A stretch of 30,129 nt of DNA from CAZEHJ01 sp964512485. Its GTDB lineage: Bacteria; Bacteroidota; Rhodothermia; Rhodothermales; UBA10348. Made by a program: the position numbers and the translations under genes. The DNA is taken from NCBI GenBank assembly GCA_964512485.1, contig CAZEHJ010000041.1, positions 1 through 30,129 on the forward strand, given 5' to 3'. Positions 15,523-21,370 of the stretch are shown here, one piece after another; positions within the stretch are counted from its first letter, which is position 1, and every line of letters starts with the position of its first letter. A model generated the notes under the pieces. That model did no database searches. It was given only the letters and a program-made list of their open reading frames with translations, and had not been told where the DNA came from.

Positions 15523-17037
15523 TTACTCCAGGAACGATACGTCCCAGAGGTGAATGATTTCATCGGGACGTGGCTGCCAGTCGACTTTCTCACTCACACC
15601 GTAGGTGTCTGGCTGAATGTGGAGGAAAATCCACGGGGCCTCTTCGTGAATGATTTCCTGCATGCGATACCCGATTTCCAGTCTGCGGTCGGCATCGAGT
15701 ACGCTCTGCAATTCCGCCCAAAGAGCTTCGTATTCGTCGTTCTCCCACCGATAGAAGTTGGAGGGGCTGGTAATGGTCAAGTCTGCAGCTTCCGTCAGCA
15801 ATTCAAATTCCCCACCGGACCCCTGCATGAACAGGCCGGGCAGGTCGTATGACAGCAGCTTGGCCCGATAATTCCCCCACTCGTAGGTTCGCACGCCGCC
15901 CGCGAGAGTCACGCCAATTTCTGCAAGATGAGATTCGATCGTCTGGGCTAACTCAAAATCCTGGATCCACTTCCCGAGAGGCGTGTCCAGAGAACCGATT
16001 TCGAACCCATCTGGATATCCCGCTTCTGCCAGCAGTTCTCGAGCCCGGTCGGGGTCGTACGTGTACGCTTCGAGTGACGGATGATTGAAAGGCGGATTGA
16101 ACATATATGACATTCGTTCAACCTGACCGCCGAAGAGGCCTTCGCTGATGGCATCGAAGTCGATGGCATAATTCAGTGCCTGCCTCACCCGCTTATCCTC
16201 GAGTGGCTCATCTCCACCGGCAGTTGTGATTCCGATCATGACACGTCGTCCTCCCGGAATGGCGGCTACCCGCACGCCCTCTGACGACTCAAGGAGCGCA
16301 GCCTGATCGAAAGGAAGATCCGTTACGATATGCGCCCCACCGGTTTCCAGCTCAGCAATGCGCGTCGAGACCTCGGGTATCACCTTGAATACGACCCGCC
16401 CCGTCGAAGGAGCTGGGCCCCAGTAGTCTATCTGTGAAACCAGACTGATGTGGCTGTCTCTTATGCGCTCTCCAACTACGTACGGACCTGTACCGACTGC
16501 ATGTTCAGAGCGCTCCAGATCTGAGGCCGAACCGTAATAGCCGGGGGCGAGCATGAATATCTGGGACAGGTAGAATGGCAGAAGCGCCTTCGGACCATTT
16601 GTCGTGATATTTACGGTCAACGGATCAACGACTTCGACACGGGTGATGTCGGCAGAAGGGATCGCGACCGACGCGCCGCCCACGGTCTGACCCTGTTCAT
16701 TGCGTGCGTAGATGACATCGATCGAAAACTTGGCAGCTTCCGCATCGAAGACTTCTCCATTGTGAAAACGAACTCCGTCGCGGAGGTGAAACGTCCACGT
16801 CGTGTCCCCTTCCAGTCGCTCCCATGATTCTGCCAGAAGAGGTTCGACCTCCATATCCCGGTTGAAAAATGTCAGCGTCTGGAATATGTGATCGCCGAAG
16901 GCCACTTCGACCCGGCTGAACATGCCGTATGGATCAAGTGTCGAGATATCCGTTGAATTGGCAACGGTCAAATCGCCTGACTGACCGCAACCGGTCAGAA
17001 GCAACGCGCAGAGAAGAACGGCGGTCGGGTTTCTCAT
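15523..17037 (-). CDS. Dipeptide-type ABC transporter substrate-binding lipoprotein (SBP family 5)
   Basis: 504 residues from the ATG at 17035-17037, one base after the SDR stop (TAG-G-ATG). It has a lipoprotein signal peptide with lipobox LLTG-Cys17. The family-5 pattern is clear: 'DISTLDPYGMF', 'EPLLAESWERLEGDTTWTFHLRDGVRFHNGEVFDAEA', 'VGTGPYVVGERI', 'VRQALNYAIDFDAI', 'DPDRARELLAEAGYPDGFEI'. It is the extracytoplasmic receptor for the DppBC-DF importer. The family binds peptides, nickel complexes, glycosides or opines, so the ligand is open. It is the only one of the three binding proteins in this operon with an export signal. Confidence 0.93.
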   Translation of the reverse strand: MRNPTAVLLCALLLTGCGQSGDLTVANSTDISTLDPYGMFSRVEVAFGDHIFQTLTFFNRDMEVEPLLAESWERLEGDTTWTFHLRDGVRFHNGEVFDAEAAKFSIDVIYARNEQGQTVGGASVAIPSADITRVEVVDPLTVNITTNGPKALLPFYLSQIFMLAPGYYGSASDLERSEHAVGTGPYVVGERIRDSHISLVSQIDYWGPAPSTGRVVFKVIPEVSTRIAELETGGAHIVTDLPFDQAALLESSEGVRVAAIPGGRRVMIGITTAGGDEPLEDKRVRQALNYAIDFDAISEGLFGGQVERMSYMFNPPFNHPSLEAYTYDPDRARELLAEAGYPDGFEIGSLDTPLGKWIQDFELAQTIESHLAEIGVTLAGGVRTYEWGNYRAKLLSYDLPGLFMQGSGGEFELLTEAADLTITSPSNFYRWENDEYEALWAELQSVLDADRRLEIGYRMQEIIHEEAPWIFLHIQPDTYGVSEKVDWQPRPDEIIHLWDVSFLE

Positions 17038-17038
17038 C

Positions 17039-17833
17039 CTACCAGACCGTTTTGCTTTTTCCACCGTCAACGAACAACGTGCTACCGGTGATATAGCGAG
17101 CGGCATCAGAGAGCAGAAACGCACCTGCTTCTCCGAACTCCTGAATAGTGCCGTACCTACCCATCGGAATCATGGCATGACGTTTTTTCTGCCAATCCTC
17201 GAGCGGGATGCCCAACTGGTCTGATTTGAAAACGTCGTTCGATTTGACCCGGTCGGTGTCGATCTGGCCCGGGACCAGGTTGTTGATCCGGATGCCTTCC
17301 TTGGCGAGATCGGGAGAGAGACTTTTTACGAGACTGACGACACCCGAGCGAAAGACATTCGACAGCAGCAGAATGTCGATGGGCTCTTTGATGGAGGAGG
17401 ACGTAATGGTCAGAATGGACCCTGAGCCTTGCTCGCGCATGGTCGGAAGAACCCCTCTGATCATTCGAACGGCGCTCATGAGGGTCAGATTGAAGCCTGC
17501 CGCCCAGTCTTCGTCCGTAAACTTGTCAAATTTACCTGGTGGAGGTCCTCCGGCATTGACCACGAGCCCATCAATTCGGCCGAAATCACGCAGGGAATCC
17601 GAAATCCACGTAGATATGGAGTCCGAATCCGTGGCATCCATGACATACCCTCGTGCGGTCACGCCGTGCTCTGATGAGAGCTTTTCAGCTGCTGAATCAA
17701 CATTTTCTTGAGTTCGACTCGCCAGTGAAACGTCGATTCCCTGTTTCGCGGCCGCTTCTGCGATTCCAAATCCCAGCCCTGCCGATGATGCGGCGACCAG
17801 ATATACTCTGTCTTTCAGTTTCCCGTCCTCGAT
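17039..17833 (-). CDS. SDR-family oxidoreductase with no canonical start codon
   Basis: The open frame runs from an in-frame TGA at 17846-17848 to the TAG at 17039-17041. The N-terminal NAD(P)-binding strand and Gly motif are intact (LKDRVYLVAASSAGLGFGIA), yet no ATG, GTG or TTG lies between the TGA and this motif. Candidates are ATC (17831-17833, product 264 residues) or CTG (17816-17818, 259 residues). The first ordinary start is GTG at 17662, which would remove the cofactor site. 'VVNAGGPPPG' fits the SDR NAG motif. The active-site YxxxK appears replaced by SNVFR (after 'TSSSIKEP'), a variation I recall in a subgroup of bacterial SDRs. A base error ATG to ATC is possible. It is the first gene of the long operon. 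Confidence 0.8.
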   Translation of the reverse strand: MEDGKLKDRVYLVAASSAGLGFGIAEAAAKQGIDVSLASRTQENVDSAAEKLSSEHGVTARGYVMDATDSDSISTWISDSLRDFGRIDGLVVNAGGPPPGKFDKFTDEDWAAGFNLTLMSAVRMIRGVLPTMREQGSGSILTITSSSIKEPIDILLLSNVFRSGVVSLVKSLSPDLAKEGIRINNLVPGQIDTDRVKSNDVFKSDQLGIPLEDWQKKRHAMIPMGRYGTIQEFGEAGAFLLSDAARYITGSTLFVDGGKSKTVW

Positions 17834-17846
17834 TGTTAGTGGTACT

Positions 17847-17875
17847 CAAATACCAATAAAACGAAGAGGAATCAA
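17847..17875 (-). promoter_or_regulatory. Possible sigma-70-like promoter of the long operon
   Basis: On the minus strand TTGATT (17870-17875) and TATTTG (17847-17852) are 17 bases apart. They lie 14 bases before the ATC and 29 bases before the CTG candidate start of the SDR gene, so the transcript leader would be very short. Bacteroidota promoters often deviate from this consensus, so the call is weak. Confidence 0.25.
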
Positions 17876-17910
17876 GATTCTGGCATCTCACGCCATCAAA
17901 ATGTTTGGAG

Positions 17911-17940
17911 CGGTCACGCGGCGGCGCCTCCCGGCGACCG
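17911..17940 (-). terminator. Weak GC-rich hairpin after the NTF2-like gene
   Basis: Right after the stop of the NTF2-like gene, CGGTC/GACCG arms (17911-17915 and 17936-17940) enclose a GC-rich stretch with further possible pairing. There is no good T-run behind it. It may end the upstream transcript before the operon promoter region; evidence is limited. Confidence 0.25.
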
Positions 17941-17941
17941 T

Positions 17942-18820
17942 CTACTGAACGGGTCCGACGGTGTAATCGACAAAATCCCAGTGGCGGGTCACCTTCTGGT
18001 CACGTACCTCGACGACGAAAACGGCTGGTTGCCTGTAGCTACTGCCAGAAATGGTGTACTTGGCATACCCCATGTACACCGCGTGGTGGTTGGCATAAAA
18101 GCTGGATTCGACGTCGAAGCCAAAATCAGAAATAACCTCGTAGATCTGCGCTCTTCGTGTCATCAATTCTTCCGCACCTTCAAACAGTTGACCGGATGGG
18201 GGTCCAAAGACCTGCGCCGTCGGATCCTGGAATATGATGTCCTCCGAAGAGAGTTCTCTTTGAACCTGAAGATCTCCATCGAAATAGGCCTGGAGATATT
18301 GATCTGCCACAACTTCGGTCCACATCGTGTTCTCATCAAAAGCACCACCGAGCGAAAACGAATTAATGTATTCGCCGAAGTCAGTCCGCTCCTGAATCTT
18401 GCCATCTTTCACGTGATGGATCGTGACAAAGGGTATTTCAGTCCAATTCGCTGCGTTCTGAAATTGCGCTTTGTAGGTGCCGCGGTGGACCGCATACTCT
18501 CCCACATAAAAGGAAACCGCCGGAGTGAATTCCACTCCGGTCAGTCCCCACCCCCTCTGGATTTGAACGATTCGGTCGGCACCTGTTATTACGCCTTGTG
18601 AAACAGGCCCGTTGAACACATCTCCCGTGGGGTCAGAAAATTGAGCATCGTCCGCCATGATGGCTCTCAGAGAGTCGTAGTTCAACGACGAAGCCAGTTC
18701 GAGATAAAGATTTGACGTCCTGGCTGTTTCTTCCGGGGCAGAAGGTTGTGCCGAGACGCTGAGCGTTGAAATAACGGCGCTCAGCAAGACCAGGCAGAGA
18801 TTGTTGACGAAACGATTCAT
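17942..18820 (-). CDS. Secreted protein with two tandem NTF2/SnoaL-like domains
   Basis: 292 residues with a signal peptide (about residues 1-24, 'LVLLSAVISTLSVSAQ'). Two related halves follow. The first, about 36-155, has 'NLYLELASSLNYDSLRAIMADDAQFSDPTGDVF' and ends 'HVKDGKIQERTDFGEYI'. The second, about 170-290, has 'DQYLQAYFDGDLQVQRELSSEDIIFQDPTAQVFG' and ends 'VRDQKVTRHWDFVDYTVG'. This is the cone-shaped NTF2-like fold used for ligand binding or isomerase/hydrolase activity, duplicated in one chain. The ATG lies 9 bases from the assembly gap, so its promoter is missing. The function is unknown. Confidence 0.75.
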   Translation of the reverse strand: MNRFVNNLCLVLLSAVISTLSVSAQPSAPEETARTSNLYLELASSLNYDSLRAIMADDAQFSDPTGDVFNGPVSQGVITGADRIVQIQRGWGLTGVEFTPAVSFYVGEYAVHRGTYKAQFQNAANWTEIPFVTIHHVKDGKIQERTDFGEYINSFSLGGAFDENTMWTEVVADQYLQAYFDGDLQVQRELSSEDIIFQDPTAQVFGPPSGQLFEGAEELMTRRAQIYEVISDFGFDVESSFYANHHAVYMGYAKYTISGSSYRQPAVFVVEVRDQKVTRHWDFVDYTVGPVQ

Positions 18821-18829
18821 GGTGGCGCA

Positions 18830-18929
18830 NNNNNNNNNNNNNNNNNNNNNNNNNNNNNNNNNNNNNNNNNNNNNNNNNNNNNNNNNNNNNNNNNNNNNNN
18901 NNNNNNNNNNNNNNNNNNNNNNNNNNNNN
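18830..18929. other. Assembly gap (100 N)
   Basis: Exactly 100 unresolved bases, the usual placeholder for a scaffold join of unknown length. The right edge borders a tandem repeat, which probably stopped the assembly. All open frames crossing it are artefacts in this part. Confidence 0.98.
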
Positions 18930-18979
18930 GGGCGAATTGAAGCAGGGGGCGAATTGAAGCAGGGGGCGATTGGAAGCGG
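18930..18979. repeat. 17-bp tandem repeat at the gap edge
   Basis: Two perfect copies of GGGCGAATTGAAGCAGG (18930-18946, 18947-18963) and a diverged third (18964-18979). The array probably continues into the gap; the copy number is unknown. It lies between the NTF2-like gene and the UspA-like gene. Confidence 0.9.
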
Positions 18980-19215
18980 CGGATGATCTGATGCGGGCTT
19001 TCTTCAAGATCCTGCATCCGTTCTAGTAATCCCCGGCGATAATCCTGATCGGTCATTCTGCGGGGCCGAACGGCCACGACGTGATCGCCGCCAATGCGAT
19101 GCAGGGTGCTTTTCGACAACGATTCTTCAATTCCAGACCATATAGTTGGCCCAGTTGTTTTGTCGATCATCAGACTGTCAGTAATTTGTGTTTTCCCATC
19201 ATTTATCCGGATCAT
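18930..19215 (-). CDS. Hypothetical protein, 3' end lost in the assembly gap
   Basis: A frame from the ATG at 19213-19215 (or TTG at 19233) runs leftward into the gap without a stop. The visible part, about 95 residues, is hydrophilic: 'MIRINDGKTQITDSLMID', 'GGDHVVAVRPRRMTDQDY', 'RRGLLERMQDLEESPHQI'. It resembles a plausible globular/helical protein, but I recognise no family. The last 16 residues or so are encoded by the 17-bp tandem repeat. It would be divergent to the UspA-like gene with about 41 bases between the starts. It may equally be non-coding intergenic DNA. Confidence 0.3.
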
Positions 19216-19256
19216 TACCCGGAACCACGCCAACGAAACCTATTCAGGGTATCACC

Positions 19257-19709
19257 ATGCCTCCCGTGACAGATCCAATTCGAAAAATCGTCGTTGCGCT
19301 CAGCGGCCCGTTGGTCAATCCAAACGTAATTCATGAGGCGGTTCGGTTCTCGAATCTGTTTGATGCTGAACTGCATGCTGTCCATATGAGGTTACCCAAT
19401 GCGGGGAAATTGACGATGATGATGGATCCACTTCCGGTTTATTCTGAAGAAGATCTGCGCGACCATTTTCGCAAACGCGGGTACGATGAGCTCGCCGAGT
19501 CCATCCCGGTAACTATTGTGAAAGGGACAAACGTGGCGAAAATGCTCAAGGAAGCTACCGAAAACGCAGGTCTGCTGATTGTCGGACACAAGCAGCGCAA
19601 TCGGCTACTGGCATCCCTCTCTGATCGATCCGTCCAACTCCAGATCATGGACGTTGTGAATTGCCCGGTCATGGTCATTCCCAAGTTCAAAGGCGATGAT
19701 GCATCCTGA
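19257..19709 (+). CDS. Universal-stress-protein (UspA) family protein
   Basis: 150 residues from the ATG at 19257-19259; an upstream alternative start at 19188 only adds a non-conserved tail. The Usp fold appears as 'RKIVVALSGPLVNPNVIHEAVRFSNLFDAELHAVHM', 'VPVTIVKG'-like strand 'SIPVTIVKGTNVAKMLKEA', 'AGLLIVGHKQ' and the last strand 'NCPVMVIPKF'. The ATP-binding motif G-x2-G-x9-G-S/T is degraded: Gly110 is present, but the following glycines are Gln113 and Asp/Arg (LSDRSV). It may be of the non-nucleotide-binding type. Cytoplasmic, role in stress response by family only. Confidence 0.85.
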   Translation: MPPVTDPIRKIVVALSGPLVNPNVIHEAVRFSNLFDAELHAVHMRLPNAGKLTMMMDPLPVYSEEDLRDHFRKRGYDELAESIPVTIVKGTNVAKMLKEATENAGLLIVGHKQRNRLLASLSDRSVQLQIMDVVNCPVMVIPKFKGDDAS

Positions 19710-19808
19710 CGCACGGTGCTCCGTGTAAGAATGGCATTGATTCATTACCGGCTTCCCTGAAATGCGAGCGTATTTTGATGGATCCCGTGTACCCATCCCA
19801 GAGAGCCC

Positions 19809-20846
19809 ATGCGATTTTTTCTGCCAACCGTGTTATTTCTGGCGCTGATTCTACCACAGCCTGCGGCCAGCGCACAGGAGAAAGGGACCGTTATCGTCGC
19901 CAATATGAGCGACAACACAGTGACCTTGCTCGATGCCGCTTCCCGGAAAGAAATAACGACACTCGAATCGGGACCTGCTCCGCACGAAGTGACCGTTTCG
20001 TCCACCGGTGAATGGGCCATCGTGACCAACTACGGGAATAGAGAGGAATTGGGACATTCCCTGACGCTGATTGATGTGCAGGCTGCTGAAATTTCCGCGC
20101 GATTTGACCTGGGGATGTATGAGCGTCCGCACGGTGCGTTTTTTCTTCCGGGCGATACGCTTGTTGCCATTACAAGCGAGGTGATGCAGACCCTCGTTTT
20201 TGTCGATGTCAGATCGGGCGAAGTCGTCGATACTCTTTCTACGACGCAGCGAGCCTCGCATATGCTGGCATCAAATCCGGAAGGGACTCGGATGTTTACC
20301 ACAAATATCGTTGACGGGACGATCACAGAATTCGACGGCGTAGCTCGAACACGCGGCCGTGTCATGGAAGTGGCACCCATGGTCGAAGGAATTGCCATGT
20401 CTCCCGACGGCATGCGTGCGTGGATCGGAAGCAATGCCGAGCGCAGCGTGCATGTCCTCAATGTGGAATCTGGAGAAATCGAAGCCACGTACACCGAATT
20501 CGGGTTTCCATACCGCATGGCGGTAATGCCCAACGGCCGATACGCTCTCCTTAGTGATCCGGGAAAAGGCGAAGTGCGGGTAATCGACGCGCAGAGCCTC
20601 GAACACGTCACGACAATTTCGATATCGGGAGAAAATGCGCTCCCGACCGCTGAAATTCGAGGTTCCTCAGCGCCAGAGGGGTTAATTATCACTCCGGATA
20701 GCCGGTACGCATACGTCTCGCTTCAGGGACTCAATCAGGTCGCGGCAATCGATCTGGACTTTCTTGAAATCGTCGGACGGTTCGAGACTGGCGTTTGGCC
20801 AGACGGCATCGGATACTCGCCACTTTCAAGTAGTTCATCAAATTAG
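19809..20846 (+). CDS. Secreted YncE/YVTN-type beta-propeller protein
   Basis: 345 residues with a signal peptide (about residues 1-22, ending ASAQ). Repeated blades follow the YVTN pattern: 'TVIVANMSDNTVTLLDAASRKEITTLESGPAPHEVTVSSTGEWAIVTNYG', 'SLTLIDVQAAEISARFDLG', 'TLVFVDVRSGEVVDTL', 'VHVLNVESGEIEATY', 'VRVIDAQSLEHVTTI', 'DSRYAYVSLQGLNQVAAIDLDFLEIVGRFETGVWPDGIGYS'. That makes about seven blades. Such periplasmic or extracellular propellers act as binding scaffolds; the partner is unknown. The gene lies about 100 bases after the UspA-like gene on the same strand. The Ser-rich tail is unremarkable. Confidence 0.85.
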   Translation: MRFFLPTVLFLALILPQPAASAQEKGTVIVANMSDNTVTLLDAASRKEITTLESGPAPHEVTVSSTGEWAIVTNYGNREELGHSLTLIDVQAAEISARFDLGMYERPHGAFFLPGDTLVAITSEVMQTLVFVDVRSGEVVDTLSTTQRASHMLASNPEGTRMFTTNIVDGTITEFDGVARTRGRVMEVAPMVEGIAMSPDGMRAWIGSNAERSVHVLNVESGEIEATYTEFGFPYRMAVMPNGRYALLSDPGKGEVRVIDAQSLEHVTTISISGENALPTAEIRGSSAPEGLIITPDSRYAYVSLQGLNQVAAIDLDFLEIVGRFETGVWPDGIGYSPLSSSSSN

Positions 20847-20933
20847 TGAACCGTCCGATCAGGCTGAGATAAGACTTGCATTCAATTCGCCTCGTGGGGA
20901 ATTTGAGCCTTCTCAAATCAATTACCTGAAAAT

Positions 20934-21290
20934 ATGTCTAACAACGTTTCCTGGAATCTCCAACTCTCGATAAACGATGGAAAGCTGGACGACTTCCGTG
21001 CTTTGATGGAAGAAATGGTAGCAGCAACCGCCAATGAGGCTGGTTGTCTCGCGTACGAGTGGTTTATCAGCGAAGATGGAACCACCTGTCATATCAACGA
21101 GCGCTACGTAGACTCTGGCGCTTTGATGGTACATCTCGGAAACTTCGGCGCCAATTTCGCCGAGCGATTTATGGCGTGTGTCACTCCGACTGCTTTTAGC
21201 GTGTATGGCGATGCCAGTTCAGATGTCCGTGAGGCTCTCGCCGGTTTCGGCCCGGCCCACTATGGACCATTTGGCGGGTTCAGCAGATAG
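20934..21290 (+). CDS. Antibiotic-biosynthesis-monooxygenase-domain protein (YgiN-like)
   Basis: 118 residues, a single dimeric alpha-beta ferredoxin-like ABM domain. The opening 'NNVSWNLQLSINDGKLDDFRALMEEMVAATANEAGCLAYEWFISEDGTTCHINERYVDSGALMVHLGNFG' has the usual ABM order of strand, helix and 'E-cl.yE....d....h..E.y.d..a...H'. Members include quinol monooxygenases and many proteins of unknown role. It lies 87 bases after the propeller gene and ends a short plus-strand set closed by the hairpin at 21313-21345. The substrate is not known. Confidence 0.85.
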   Translation: MSNNVSWNLQLSINDGKLDDFRALMEEMVAATANEAGCLAYEWFISEDGTTCHINERYVDSGALMVHLGNFGANFAERFMACVTPTAFSVYGDASSDVREALAGFGPAHYGPFGGFSR

Positions 21291-21312
21291 AGTCTCACCT
21301 TACTATTAGATC

Positions 21313-21345
21313 AAGAGGGCGCCCGGCTATGCCGGGCGCCCTCTT
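21313..21345. terminator. Strong hairpin terminator between convergent genes
   Basis: A perfect 15-bp stem (21313-21327 with 21331-21345) closes a TAT loop. It is GC-rich with AAGAG/CTCTT ends, so A/T bases flank the core on both sides. It stands between the ABM gene (+) and the FtsX-like permease gene (-) and can serve both directions. Confidence 0.85.
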
Positions 21346-21370
21346 CACTTTCGGGACGTTCTATAAAACG

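Noticed and set aside
14786..15553. 255-codon open frame on + opposite the DppB-like gene
   Set aside because: Very Arg/Asn/Gln/His-rich composition without any family pattern; the opposite strand carries a clear DppB.
18633..19007. Open frames crossing the N run
   Set aside because: Their continuity depends on unknown bases; only the part right of the gap is kept as a low-confidence hypothetical.
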